Assembly (NCBI GenBank): GCA_016794525.1
Contig: JAEUJY010000113.1
Coordinates: 124,001-188,000, forward strand
DNA length: 64,000 bases
Origin: Myxococcales bacterium
GTDB taxonomy: Bacteria > Myxococcota_A > Polyangia > Haliangiales > Haliangiaceae
Direction: 5' to 3'
A program made the translations under genes and the position numbers. Numbering within the stretch: position 1 is the stretch's first letter; each line of letters opens with the position of its first letter. Shown here one piece after another: positions 28,247 to 38,303 of the stretch. The notes beneath the pieces were generated by a model. The model had not been told where the DNA came from and searched no databases. It worked only from the letters and a program-made list of their open reading frames with translations.

Positions 28247-30937
28247 TCAGCGGTGCGCGGCCAGCCAGGCGTCGACCGCGTCACGGTCGCGGTCGAGGTG
28301 CCGGTCGACGTACGTGGCGCGGGCGGCGGCCGCCCGCTCGTGCGCGCGGACGCGGGCGGCGCGATCGGCCCACAGCGCGCGGGCCAGCTGGAAGTCGAAG
28401 TCGGCCTGCAACCGCGGGCCGCCCTGGAGCTCGGCGGCGATCAGCTCGAGCTGGCGGCGGGCCTGATCGCCGCGGCCGAGGTCGTTGAGCGCGCGCGCCC
28501 GCGGCACCAGGAACTCGACGCGATCGATCGGGTTGTCCATCATCGCGATCGCGCGATCGATCAGCGCCAGCGCGCGCGCGGGCTGGCCGCGATCGCACTC
28601 GACCGCCGCGAGCGCGGCGAGCATGTACGGCAACAGCGCGATCGCCGGCGTGACCGACTCGCCCAGCGCGATCGCCTCGGCCAGCGCCGTCGCCGCCGCC
28701 GCGAGCTCGCCACGCTGGCGCTGGGCCTCGCCGATGCAGGCCAGCGCGCCGGCCCGGCGCGTCGGCTCGAGGCCGCCGGTCCCGGCCAGGATCCGCTCGG
28801 CGCGCTGGCACCGCGCCAGCGCGTCGTCCTGACGGCCGACGTCGAGCTCCGCGAGCCCGAGGTTCTGCTGCGCGTACGCGACGTCGGGGTGCGTCGGGCC
28901 GAGGATCGCCTCGCGTCGGGCCGCGACCTGCTCGTACAGCGCGATCGCCTCGGCGGTGCGGCCGCGGTAGCTCTCGACGTTGGCCATCGTGTTGATGATC
29001 CGCGCCGCCGGCAGCGGATCGTCGGCGAGCTCGTCGCGGACGATCGCCAGCGCCTGGGTCAGGAGCGGCATCGCCTGGTCGTAGCGGCCGAGCTCGACCA
29101 GCGCCGCCGCCTGGTGGAACACCAGATCGGCGCGCAGCCGCGGCGGGCTGCCGGCGCGCTCGACGGCCGCGGTGACCAGCGGCGCCAGCGTCGGGACCTC
29201 GTCGGCGCGCTGGGCCCGGTTGACCACCCACAAGAGCTCGACCCACGCCGCCGCGACGGTGGCGTCGTCGCCGCTGGTCGCCGCGAGCTGCGCCGCCTGC
29301 CGCAGCTCGGCCTCGCTCGCGGCCATCGCGCCGGTCCGTTCGAGGGCGCGGCCGAGCGCCAGGCGCGCGGTCGCCTCGAGGCCGATCGCGGCGTCGGCGT
29401 CGGCGGCCGCCACCGCGGCGCGGGCGGCGGCCAGCGCGTCGGGGTAGAGCCCGGCGCGGAACAGCGCCTCGGCCTGCTGGAGGTCGGCGTCGATCGTCGC
29501 GGCGGCGACGCGGGCCTCCGGCCCGAGCGCGGTCACGCCGCGACCGCGGGTGCGCGGATCGAGGCAGGTCGCGGCGGCCGGCAGGCTCGACACCGCCGCC
29601 ACCGCGCCGTCGACCACCGCGGCGCCGGTGCGCTGCGCCAGCACGTCGATCAGCGCCGCGCGATCGGCGCGCAGGCGGGTCAGGCAGCCGACGCGCTCGA
29701 AGAACTCGGAGGTGTCGTGGCGATCCTCGCGGCACACCTCGGCGGTCACGCGCAGCGCGTCTTGATCGGCGCTGGTGAGCCGCGCCGCCACGCGCGCCAC
29801 CGCGTCGTCGCCGGCGGCGCCGCGCGCCAGGTGGAACTGCCGCGCGACCTCGGCGTGGCGCGCCGGCGTCCAGGTCGGCAGCGGCGCGGTCCGGCACGGC
29901 CCGATCGCGCTGGGGCGCGCGGCCGCCCGCACCCAGCCGAAGGTCGCGACCGCGACCAGCGCCAGCGCCCCCGCGCCGATCGCGGCGCGCCGCCACGCCT
30001 TGGCCGGGTCGTGCTCGAGCGCGGCCAGCAGGTCGGCCATCGTCGGGTAGCGGGCCGCCGGGTCGCGCGCCAGGCCGCGGGTGAGGATCAGGCGCACGCG
30101 ATCCGGCACGCCCCGCGGATCGGCAGGCGGGGCCAGCTCGTCGACGCACACCCGCATCGCCAGCACCTCGATCGAATCGGCGGCGAACGGGTGCGCGCGG
30201 TACAGCGCCTCCCACATCGACGCGCAGAACGACCACTGATCGGTGCGCGCGTCGACCGTGCCGCGCTGGTGCTGCTCGGGGGCCATGTAGCGCGGGGTGC
30301 CGACCATCGCCCCGCTGGTGAGATCGAGCCCGTCGGCGACGACCCGGGCGCTGCCGGCCTGGGCCGCCTCGGCGCCGACCCCGACCAGGCCGAAGTCGGT
30401 GACCAGCACGCGGCCGTCGTTGCCGAGCAGCACGTTGGCCGGCTTGAAGTCGCGGTGCACCAGCCCGGCCGCGTGGGCCGCCGCCAGCCCCCGGCCGGCG
30501 CCGACGAACCGGGCCAGCACCTCGCGCCACGGCCGTGGCTCGTCCAGCCAACGCGCCAGCGTCGTGCCCTCGATCAGCTCCATCACCAGGAACACGCCGG
30601 CCCGGGTGGCGCCCGCCTCGTAGACCCGCACCACGTTGGGGTGCGAGAGGCGGGCCATGGCCTTGGCCTCGCGCACCATCCGCGCCTCGGCGGCCACGCC
30701 GTCGGTGTCATCGGCCGACTGCGCCATCACCTTGATCGCGACCCGGCGGTCGAGCAGCGGGTCGTGAGCGGCGAACACGACGCCCATGCCGCCCGCGCCC
30801 AGCATGCCCTCGACCCGGAACCGCCCGAACCGATCGCCGGCGGCGGTGGGCAGCACCGCCGTCGAGCCCGACCCCGGCGACGCGTCGACGGTCGCGGCGT
30901 CCGGTCCCCCGCCCGGTCTCGTCGGATCGTCGATCAC
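28247..30937 (-). CDS. Ser/Thr protein kinase with C-terminal TPR domain
   Basis: An 896-residue kinase of the myxobacterial kinase-TPR class. The kinase domain (about 40-305) has GAGGMGVVF (47-55), Lys69, HRDFKPAN (161-168), DFG (181-183) and GTPRYMAPEQHQRG. One transmembrane helix lies near 315-335. A Cys-containing spacer follows, and the last 430 residues form an alpha-solenoid of TPR-like repeats (for example IINTMANVESYRGRTAEAIAL and VAYAQQNLGLAELDVGRQDDA). The GTG start has AGGA fused to it rather than properly spaced, so translation may be weak. Substrates and partners unknown. Confidence 0.94.
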   Translation of the reverse strand: MIDDPTRPGGGPDAATVDASPGSGSTAVLPTAAGDRFGRFRVEGMLGAGGMGVVFAAHDPLLDRRVAIKVMAQSADDTDGVAAEARMVREAKAMARLSHPNVVRVYEAGATRAGVFLVMELIEGTTLARWLDEPRPWREVLARFVGAGRGLAAAHAAGLVHRDFKPANVLLGNDGRVLVTDFGLVGVGAEAAQAGSARVVADGLDLTSGAMVGTPRYMAPEQHQRGTVDARTDQWSFCASMWEALYRAHPFAADSIEVLAMRVCVDELAPPADPRGVPDRVRLILTRGLARDPAARYPTMADLLAALEHDPAKAWRRAAIGAGALALVAVATFGWVRAAARPSAIGPCRTAPLPTWTPARHAEVARQFHLARGAAGDDAVARVAARLTSADQDALRVTAEVCREDRHDTSEFFERVGCLTRLRADRAALIDVLAQRTGAAVVDGAVAAVSSLPAAATCLDPRTRGRGVTALGPEARVAAATIDADLQQAEALFRAGLYPDALAAARAAVAAADADAAIGLEATARLALGRALERTGAMAASEAELRQAAQLAATSGDDATVAAAWVELLWVVNRAQRADEVPTLAPLVTAAVERAGSPPRLRADLVFHQAAALVELGRYDQAMPLLTQALAIVRDELADDPLPAARIINTMANVESYRGRTAEAIALYEQVAARREAILGPTHPDVAYAQQNLGLAELDVGRQDDALARCQRAERILAGTGGLEPTRRAGALACIGEAQRQRGELAAAATALAEAIALGESVTPAIALLPYMLAALAAVECDRGQPARALALIDRAIAMMDNPIDRVEFLVPRARALNDLGRGDQARRQLELIAAELQGGPRLQADFDFQLARALWADRAARVRAHERAAAARATYVDRHLDRDRDAVDAWLAAHR

Positions 30938-31013
30938 TCCTGGAGTCTACGCCACGGATCGCGACGGCGCGCGCGCCGACGATGTCCGGAACACGGACAG
31001 TCGCCGCCGCGGA

Positions 31014-31715
31014 TCACGCCCGGCCGTAGACCGGCACCAGCGCGCCCGAGGTCAGCGCGTTGGTGGGGCTGGCCAGGTAGCCGATCGCGGCGGCCAGCTC
31101 CGCCGGCTTGGGCCAGCGCCCGAAGTCGGCGTCGGGCATCGCGGCGCGGTTGGCGGGCGTGTCGATGATCGACGGCACGATCGCGTTGACGAAGATGCCC
31201 TCGGCCGACAGCTCGGCGGCCGCGCCCTGGGTGATCGCCACCACCGCGGCCTTCGACGCGGCGTAGGCCACCAGGCCCGCGGTCGGGACCAGCGCGGGCC
31301 GCGCCGCGACGTTGACGATGCGCCCGCCGTGGCCGCGCATCCGGCGCGCGGCCTCGCGGGTGGCCAGGAAGCACGTGCGCGCGTTCATCGCCATCATGCG
31401 ATCGAAGTCGGCGAGCGTGGTGTCGACGAGCGCGGCGCCGGCGTAGCCGCCGACGAGGTGGATCGAGGCCCACGGCAGCGGCAGGCTCGCGAAGTACGCG
31501 GTGAGCGCGGCGTCGTCGCTGCCGTCGACGCCGGGGCGGGCGTCGACCTGCGGGTGCGCGAGCCAGGTGGCCGCCGGCGGCACCGCGGCCTCCATCAGCG
31601 GGGCGTGGACGGTCGCGCCGGCGGCGACGAGGTGGGCGACGACGGCGCCGCCGAGCCCGCCGCTGGCGCCGGTGATCACGACATGTCGATCGGTGAGGTC
31701 GAGCGCGAGGGTCAT
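31014..31715 (-). CDS. Short-chain dehydrogenase/reductase-like protein lacking the catalytic Ser
   Basis: A Rossmann-fold SDR: TGASGGLGG at residues 15-23 (TGxxxGxG), NARTCF near 111, and YAASK (Tyr151, Lys155). The position 13 residues before the Tyr, which is Ser in classical SDRs, is Ala138 (IVNVAARPAL). The enzyme may therefore have altered or no oxidoreductase activity, or use another residue. The ATG at 31715 is chosen because the nucleotide-binding motif requires it. No operon partner; a divergent outer-membrane-type gene follows at 31894. Confidence 0.85.
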   Translation of the reverse strand: MTLALDLTDRHVVITGASGGLGGAVVAHLVAAGATVHAPLMEAAVPPAATWLAHPQVDARPGVDGSDDAALTAYFASLPLPWASIHLVGGYAGAALVDTTLADFDRMMAMNARTCFLATREAARRMRGHGGRIVNVAARPALVPTAGLVAYAASKAAVVAITQGAAAELSAEGIFVNAIVPSIIDTPANRAAMPDADFGRWPKPAELAAAIGYLASPTNALTSGALVPVYGRA

Positions 31716-31893
31716 GGGGGCGATGGTAGGCACCCCGGCACGCGGCGCCATCCCGGGGTCAGCAAAACACCGTCTCGCGCGTGCGCGTGGAGCCGATCGG
31801 CTCTCGGGAACCGTTGGGCTCCCCGGCGCGCGATCCAACTAACCGAGATCACAGGCGCGTGAATCGGACCCGGGCTTGCTACTGTATCCGACC

Positions 31894-32466
31894 ATGCAAC
31901 GCATCACTCCCTACATCGTCGCCGCCGTCCTGCTGGGCCTCGTGGCCACCGCCGACGCGCGCCCGCGCCCCACGCGCCGTGCGTCGACCTTCACCGCCAA
32001 CAAGACGTTCGGCCTCGGCATCATGCTCGGCGCGCCGACCGGGCTCTCGGGCAAGTACTTCGTCGGGCGGTCGACCGCCATCGACTTCGGCATCGGCGGC
32101 AACGGCTACGGCTACGGGCGTGGCCGCAGCGGCCTCCACCTCCACGCCGACTACCTGTGGCACCCGGTCGTGCTGGCGTCACCGCCGGAGTTCGAGCTGC
32201 CGCTCTACGTCGGCATCGGCGGGCGCTTCTTCTCGTACGACTGGGCGCACGGCGACCACTACCACACCGGCGCCGCGGTGGGCGTGCGCGCGCCGATCGG
32301 CATCTCGTTCGACCTCAACCGCACCCCGCTCGACATCTTCGTCGAGCTGGCGCTGGTCGGTGACCTGCTGATCGATCGCGACGATCGGGTCGACGGCTTC
32401 GACCACAACGACGGCTTCTACTTCGACGTCAACGCCGCCGTCGGCATCCGCTACTACTTCAATTGA
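31894..32466 (+). CDS. Outer-membrane beta-barrel-like protein
   Basis: Signal peptide MQRITPYIVAAVLLGLVATADA, followed by a Gly/Tyr-rich barrel-like chain with alternating strands (LGIMLGAPTGLSGKYFVG, LYVGIGGRFFSYDW, VGVRAPIGISFDL) and a terminal aromatic (YYFN). It resembles small outer-membrane channel or lipid-binding barrels with no known ligand. The 8 bp at its 3' end overlap the convergent VWA-like gene. A 6-codon upstream ATG (31876) is less likely because it breaks the signal peptide. Confidence 0.78.
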   Translation: MQRITPYIVAAVLLGLVATADARPRPTRRASTFTANKTFGLGIMLGAPTGLSGKYFVGRSTAIDFGIGGNGYGYGRGRSGLHLHADYLWHPVVLASPPEFELPLYVGIGGRFFSYDWAHGDHYHTGAAVGVRAPIGISFDLNRTPLDIFVELALVGDLLIDRDDRVDGFDHNDGFYFDVNAAVGIRYYFN

Positions 32467-33484
32467 GGGCGGACGACGCGGACGACGTGGCGGTCGTCGA
32501 CGCGGGCGGCGGGGCCTGGCGGCCGATCGGCGGGAAGTTCTCGCACGCCGCCTGGAACGACTCGAGCGCCTGCTGCAGCGCCGGCGCCAGGTTGCCGGCG
32601 CAGATGTCGCCGTAGATGACGTTGGTGCCGGCGGCCTGCTGGAACTGCTTGAGGCGGATGCCCTCCTCGGCCATGCCGAAGCTCGACGAGCACGAGGTCT
32701 GGCCGGCGATGATCGCCGCCGCCCAGCGGCCGCGCTCGCCCTTGACCTGATCGAGCGTCGCGATGATCTCGCTCGGCATCTCGAGGCCGGTGTCGCCGTT
32801 GGTGGCGCAGTTGTCGCCGGCGGTGGTGAACGTGGTCGACGTGCGCGAGCAGTCGTCCTCGTCGGTGAGGATCACGATGCCGAGCAGCGCGTCCTCGCGC
32901 AGGAAGCCGGGGTTGGTGGCCAGCGTCGCGGCCAGCTGGCTGGCGCGCAGCGGCATCTCGATCGCCGGGCCGCCGGTGCCGACGTTGGCGTTGCACGCGA
33001 ACGTCGTGGCCATGTTCGGATCGGTGCGCTCGAGCCAGGGCCGGGTCATGCCGCACGACTGCTTGAACTTGCCGTCGAGGCCGGTCTGCGGCTGCTGGAT
33101 CGGCGGGAACGGCGGGAAGCCCGGCACCATCGGCGGCTGGATCGTGATGTTGGCGGTGATGCCGGTCGTCGTGATCGCCGCGCGGTAGTCGAGGGTCTCG
33201 CCGGTCGAGATCGTGTAGCTGTTGAGCAGCGACGCGAACATCGGGAAGTTCGAGGCGAGGTTGGTCTGCTCCTCCTGCATCGAGCCCGAGTCGTCGATGA
33301 CGAAGATGAGGTCCATCTTGCGACACTCCTCGGTCACCGGCGGCGTGTTGCTGTCGTTGTCGAAGCCGGCGTCGATGGCCGGCTGATCGTCGTCGTCGTC
33401 CCCGCCGCCGGTGGCAGCGGGACCGCAGGCGGCCGCGACGAGCATGAGCGAGGGGGCGAGGTGACGGACGAACGATCGGCGCAT
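32459..33484 (-). CDS. VWA-like lipoprotein
   Basis: The ATG at 33484 is preferred to the one at 33490 because GGGAG lies 6 nt before it. A lipobox (LVAAAC) is followed by a poly-Asp/Gly stretch, and then a von Willebrand A-type domain: FVIDDSGSMQEEQTN holds the MIDAS DxSxS, and LLGIVILTDEDDCS contains the later Asp. Many Cys residues (CRK, CGM, CNAN, CSR, CATN, CSSS, CAG, CEN) suggest disulfides. It is probably a surface metal-dependent adhesion protein. It is divergent from aguA, with a palindrome in the shared upstream region. Confidence 0.85.
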   Translation of the reverse strand: MRRSFVRHLAPSLMLVAAACGPAATGGGDDDDDQPAIDAGFDNDSNTPPVTEECRKMDLIFVIDDSGSMQEEQTNLASNFPMFASLLNSYTISTGETLDYRAAITTTGITANITIQPPMVPGFPPFPPIQQPQTGLDGKFKQSCGMTRPWLERTDPNMATTFACNANVGTGGPAIEMPLRASQLAATLATNPGFLREDALLGIVILTDEDDCSRTSTTFTTAGDNCATNGDTGLEMPSEIIATLDQVKGERGRWAAAIIAGQTSCSSSFGMAEEGIRLKQFQQAAGTNVIYGDICAGNLAPALQQALESFQAACENFPPIGRQAPPPASTTATSSASSALN

Positions 33485-33568
33485 GAACATCTCCCGGTGA
33501 CGGTCGCGTCGCCATGCTCCCCAGCGGGCGACGCGCGCAACCTAACACCAGCCCCGCGCGGCGGTCGC

Positions 33569-33582
33569 GCGAAAACTTTCGC
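33569..33582. promoter_or_regulatory. Palindrome GCGAAAACTTTCGC in a divergent promoter region
   Basis: Six-base arms GCGAAA and TTTCGC around AC, the only A/T-rich stretch in the 165 bp between the divergent VWA lipoprotein (start 33484) and aguA (start 33650). Symmetry and location suggest an operator for one or both genes. No factor can be named. Confidence 0.4.
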
Positions 33583-33649
33583 CGCCCACGCCACATCGTC
33601 TGTCACCGCCTGTCTGGGACCGGCTGGACCGGTGTGCTAAGCACCGCCC

Positions 33650-34683
<1,034 letters not shown>

Positions 34684-34687
<4 letters not shown>

Positions 34688-35550
34688 GCCGCACCGTCAC
34701 CGTCGCCGCGCTGCAGTGCGCGCTGACCGACGACGTCGCGACCAACGTCGCGCGGGTGAGCGAGCTGATCCGCGCCGCGGCCGCGCGCGGCGCGCAGATC
34801 GTGCTGCCGTCGGAGCTGTTCGAGGGGCACTACTTCTGCCGGCAGCAGCGCGAGGAGGACTTCCTGCGGGCGCGGCCGGTGGCGGCGCACCCGACGATCG
34901 CGGCGATGGCGAGCCTGGCGCGCGAGCTCGGCGTGGTGATCCCGGTGTCGTTCTTCGAGCAGGACGGGCCCGAGTACTACAACTCGGTCGCCGTGCTCGA
35001 CGCCGACGGCCGGCACCTGGGCACCTACCGCAAGAGCCACATCCCCGACGGGCCGGGCTACCAGGAGAAGTTCTTCTTCAAGCCGGGCAACACCGGGTTC
35101 ATGGCGTTCGCGACGCGCTACGCGACGATCGGCGTCGGCATCTGCTGGGACCAGTGGTTCCCGGAGTGCGCACGGGCGATGGCGCTGGCCGGCGCCGACC
35201 TGCTGTTCTACCCGACGGCGATCGGCACCGAGCCCGAGGAGCCCGACTTCGACTCGAAGGACAGCTGGCAGCGGGTGATGATCGGCCACGCGATCGCCAA
35301 CCAGGTCGGGGTGATCGCGTCCAACCGCGCGGGCGTCGAGGGCGAGGCCGGCGCGCCCGGCGGCGCGATCACGTTCCACGGCAGCTCGTTCGTCTGCGAT
35401 CACCGCGGCGACAAGCTGGCCGAGCTCGATCGGACCGAGGCCGGCGTCGCGGTGGCGACGTTCGACCTCGACCGGCTGCAGCGGGCGCGGGCGTCGATGG
35501 GGTTCTTCCGCGACCGGCGCCCCGAGCTCTACGGTCGGCTGGTGAAGTAG
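34684..35550 (+). CDS. aguB: N-carbamoylputrescine amidase
   Basis: A nitrilase-superfamily amidohydrolase converting N-carbamoylputrescine to putrescine, CO2 and ammonia. The Glu-Lys-Cys triad is Glu44 (LPSELFEGHYF), Lys117 (YRKSHIPDGPGYQEKF) and Cys154 (GICWDQWFPE). The blocks FYPTAIG and SWQRVMIGHAIANQ match plant and bacterial AguB. The ATG at 34684 lies in the aguA stop (4-bp overlap). Length 288 aa is typical. Very secure. Confidence 0.96.
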
Positions 35551-35576
35551 CGCCGACCGCGCGCTATCATGGGGAC

Positions 35577-35720
35577 ATGCAGCTCTTCGTTCGCGCCGTG
35601 GTGACCGGCTTCGCGCTCTCGCTGGGCGCCGCCTTGTTCAAGAAGGTCTCGAAGCAGCTCGGCCTCGAGGACGCGCCGCCGCGCACCGTCGAGAGCGACG
35701 CCGCCGCGCCGACGTCGTGA
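35577..35720 (+). CDS. Small hydrophobic protein, 47 aa
   Basis: A short ORF (MQLFVRAVVTGFALSLGA, then LFKKVSKQLGLED, then an acidic Pro/Ala tail) just after aguB. One amphipathic or membrane helix is predicted. Spacing after aguB is 26 bp, and the ATG follows a GGGGA stretch at about 6 nt. It may be a small membrane peptide of the polyamine unit, but coding status is less certain than for its neighbours. Confidence 0.5.
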   Translation: MQLFVRAVVTGFALSLGAALFKKVSKQLGLEDAPPRTVESDAAAPTS

Positions 35721-35888
35721 GCGGGCCGTCGACGGCCTCGGCGGCGCGGTCGCGACTTGTCGCCATGACGCGACATCTGTGGCCGCGGCACGGGTATTGC
35801 GCCGCGATCGTCACTTTCTAGCTCGCCGAACAGTGTGTCGCGCGCGGGGTGATTGCCGAGCGGCGGATTCGCCGCCATAACGGACGCC

Positions 35889-36878
35889 ATGCCCCGCAGC
35901 CCGTTCCTGCTCGCGATCGCGCCCGCGCTGGCCGTGGGGGCGGGCGGCGTGCGGTGGGCGATGCAGGGATCGGGGAACGTCTACACCGCGGTCCACAAGC
36001 GGTTCTACGTGCCCGACCCCGATCTCGGCTGGCGGGTGCAGGCCGGCGGGCCGCTGTGGCTGGGCCTCGAGGTGCTCGCGATCCTGACCGCGATCACCGT
36101 CGGTGTGCTCGGCGCGGCGTGGTTGATCCGCCGCTGGGAGAAGAAGCGCGGCACGCCGGTGCGCTGGGCGCGCGCGGTGGTCGGCGTCGGCGGCGCGCTG
36201 CCGATCATCTTGCCGATCTTCGCGTTCACGACGGGCTTCGGGCCCGACACCGGTCGCGAGACCTTGCCGGCGGGCGCGACCGCGGCCGCGCCGACCGAGG
36301 GCATCGAGGGGCGCCTCGCGCTCCCGGCCGGGCGGTACCAGGTCGTGGCCCACGTGGGCAGCGCGATCACCGCGAAGGTGAGCGCGGGCCAGGAGACGTT
36401 CGAGGCGCGCTTCGGCGGCGGGCTCGAGGGCGGCTGGGAAGGCGACCCCGGCGATCTCGGCCGGCCGTTCACCGCGGCGGTGTCGGTCGACGCCAGCACC
36501 GTCGACACCGGGGTCGACATGCGCACGACGCACGCCAAGGAGAAGTACCTGGCGGTGGCGAAGTTCCCCCGCATCGGGCTGACGATCGACAAGCTCGTGG
36601 CGGCGCGGCAGGACGGCCCCGCGCAGGTCGCGTTCCGCGCCACGGCGCGCCTCGACTTCCTCGGCGAGCAGCTGCCTGTCGAGGTCACCGGCAACCTGCG
36701 CGTGCCCGACCGCGACGGCCGCGTCCGGCTGGGCGTCGGCGCCGACACGCCGACCCTGCTGGTGAGCGCCGACCTGGCGATCACCGTCAAGGGCAGCGGC
36801 CTGCGCGGCAGCGCCGCGTCGTTCGATGCCGATCGGATCCCGATCACCGTTTCTCTGGTCATGACCAAGCAACCCTAG
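35889..36878 (+). CDS. Membrane-anchored YceI-domain protein
   Basis: Two to three hydrophobic segments occupy the first 120 residues (LLAIAPALAVGAGGVRWAM; LEVLAILTAITVGVLGAAWLI; VVGVGGALPIILPIFAF). The C-terminal 200 residues carry a YceI-like beta-barrel fold (FTAAVSVDASTVDTGVDMRTTHAKEKYLAVAKFPRIGL, ending ITVSLVMTKQP). YceI proteins bind isoprenoid-type lipids in a hydrophobic pocket. The ATG at 35889 is chosen; the 12 upstream codons have no signal value. It is followed after 15 bp by a second YceI gene, so the two probably form an operon. Confidence 0.85.
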   Translation: MPRSPFLLAIAPALAVGAGGVRWAMQGSGNVYTAVHKRFYVPDPDLGWRVQAGGPLWLGLEVLAILTAITVGVLGAAWLIRRWEKKRGTPVRWARAVVGVGGALPIILPIFAFTTGFGPDTGRETLPAGATAAAPTEGIEGRLALPAGRYQVVAHVGSAITAKVSAGQETFEARFGGGLEGGWEGDPGDLGRPFTAAVSVDASTVDTGVDMRTTHAKEKYLAVAKFPRIGLTIDKLVAARQDGPAQVAFRATARLDFLGEQLPVEVTGNLRVPDRDGRVRLGVGADTPTLLVSADLAITVKGSGLRGSAASFDADRIPITVSLVMTKQP

Positions 36879-36893
36879 GAAGAAGAGACGCAC

Positions 36894-37643
36894 ATGAAGA
36901 AGCTCGGAAAGTTCCTCGTCATCGCCGTGGCCGCCATCGGTCTGTCTGCGGCCGGCTGCAAGAAGAAGAATGAGAACGCTGGCGGTGGCTCGGGCACGGC
37001 GGCGGCGGGCACCGGTTCGGGCACCGCGGCTGGCACCGGCGCGGGCACCGCGGCCGGCACCGGCGCGGGCACCGCGGCTGGCACCGGCGCGGGCACCGCG
37101 GCTGGTACCGGTTCGGGCACCGCGGCGGTCGACCCCAACGCGGGCTCGGGCGCGGCCCCGGCCGTTGCGGCCGACTACCTGAAGGTCATCGGCGACCACG
37201 TCGACGCGACCAAGGGCAAGGTCGAGGTGACCTTCGCCAAGTGGTCGGTGACCAAGGCGAGCTTCGATCCGGCCAACCTCGAGGGCGGCACCGCCGAGCT
37301 GTCGATCGATCCGACCAGCCTGTCGTCGGGCATCCCCGACCGCGACGCGCACCTGAAGTCGACCGACTTCCTCGACGTCGCGAAGTTCACGACCGTCACG
37401 GTCAAGGTCGACAACGTCAAGAAGAGCGGCGAGAAGACCTACACCGCCGACGCGACCCTCAACCTGCACGGCGTCGAGAAGAAGCTGCCGATCACGTTCG
37501 ACGTGGTCGGCTCGACCGCCGACAGCGTCACCGTCAAGACCTCGGTCCCGTTCAGCCGCCTCGATTTCGCGATCGCCGGCGTGCAGGACAAGGTCAAGCC
37601 CGAGCTGACGCTCGAGGCCGTGCTCACGCTCAAGAAGAGCTGA
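36894..37643 (+). CDS. YceI-like lipoprotein with GT-rich repeat linker
   Basis: Lipobox at residues 19-22 (SAAGC) after a positively charged MKKLGKF start with an AGGAAGAAG ribosome site nearby. Residues 39-78 are five copies of an 8-residue repeat (GTGAGTAA/GTGSGTAA) forming a flexible linker. From residue 90 on, a YceI domain is complete: FAKWSVTKASFDPANLEGG, DAHLKSTDFLDVAKFTTVTVK, YTADATLNLHGVEKKLPI, PFSRLDFAIAG. It probably captures hydrophobic or isoprenoid molecules in the periplasm. Paired with the membrane YceI protein just upstream. Confidence 0.92.
   Translation: MKKLGKFLVIAVAAIGLSAAGCKKKNENAGGGSGTAAAGTGSGTAAGTGAGTAAGTGAGTAAGTGAGTAAGTGSGTAAVDPNAGSGAAPAVAADYLKVIGDHVDATKGKVEVTFAKWSVTKASFDPANLEGGTAELSIDPTSLSSGIPDRDAHLKSTDFLDVAKFTTVTVKVDNVKKSGEKTYTADATLNLHGVEKKLPITFDVVGSTADSVTVKTSVPFSRLDFAIAGVQDKVKPELTLEAVLTLKKS
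37008..37127 (+). repeat. 24-bp tandem repeat inside YceI lipoprotein gene
   Basis: Five tandem units of 24 bp encode the eight-residue repeat GTGAGTAA or GTGSGTAA. Three central copies encode identical peptides, and the two outer copies differ by Ala to Ser. The length is a multiple of three, so changes in copy number would shorten or lengthen the linker without a frameshift. Confidence 0.9.
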
Positions 37644-37703
37644 GCGCAGCAGCGCATCGGGGCGCGCGGTGGCCGTGCGCGCGCGGTGGTATCGTCATCG
37701 CGC

Positions 37704-38261
37704 ATGACCGGCACCAACCTCGCCCCCGGGCTGCTGATCGCCATGCCGCAGCTCGCCGATCCGAACTTCGCGCGGTCGGTGGTGCTGATGATCGAGCACA
37801 ACGATCAGGGCTCGTTCGGGTTGGTCATCAACCAGCCGAGCCCGATCAAGGCCAACGAGCTGCTCGACAGCCTGGCCATGCGCTGGGGCGGCGACGCCGA
37901 GACCGTCGTGTGGTCGGGCGGGCCGGTCAGCCCGACGACGGGCTGGGTGCTGCACGAGCCCGTGCAGGCGCTGGTCGGCGACGGGACGTCGACGATCGGG
38001 CCCGGTGTCGCGCTGTCGACGTCGCCGGAGCGGCTGCGTGCCCTCGCGGCGCGGCCGCCGGCGCGGCTGCGGCTGCTGCTGGGATATTCCGGCTGGGGGC
38101 CAGGTCAGCTCGCCCGCGAGATGGCGCAAGGGTCGTGGTTGCACGCCGACCTCGATCCGGAGATCGTGTTCGACCTCGACGCCGACGAGATGTGGCGCGC
38201 CGCGGTCGAGAGCCTGGGGATCCGCCCCGACGCGGTCGTGGTCGGACGCGGCGTGCACTGA
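37704..38261 (+). CDS. YqgE/AlgH family protein
   Basis: A 185-residue UPF0301 protein. Family blocks are APGLLIAMPQLADPNFARSVVLMIEHNDQGSFGLVIN (in two parts), VWSGGPVSPTTGWVLH, RLLLGYSGWGPGQLAREMAQGSWLHAD and the DEMWRAA helix. The start at 37704 is fixed by the family; the open frame upstream adds six unrelated codons. Its molecular function is unclear; in Pseudomonas AlgH influences alginate and virulence gene expression. The CCCACGTGGG array follows its stop after 42 bp. Confidence 0.94.
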   Translation: MTGTNLAPGLLIAMPQLADPNFARSVVLMIEHNDQGSFGLVINQPSPIKANELLDSLAMRWGGDAETVVWSGGPVSPTTGWVLHEPVQALVGDGTSTIGPGVALSTSPERLRALAARPPARLRLLLGYSGWGPGQLAREMAQGSWLHADLDPEIVFDLDADEMWRAAVESLGIRPDAVVVGRGVH

Positions 38262-38303
38262 CATCGCCGCGCGCCGGCGTGGGGCAGGCGGCAATAGCCG
38301 TGG

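Noticed and set aside
24423-28466. 1347-residue open frame on the plus strand
   Set aside because: It runs antisense through the PepSY, molybdopterin and acylase genes; composition is a GC shadow.
28253-31168. 971-residue plus-strand frame opposite the kinase-TPR gene
   Set aside because: No motif; the minus-strand kinase motifs are complete.
36349-36358. CCCACGTGGG in the YceI gene as a member of the array family
   Set aside because: Single copy and encodes ordinary Ala-His-Val-Gly; counted only as a possible stray.
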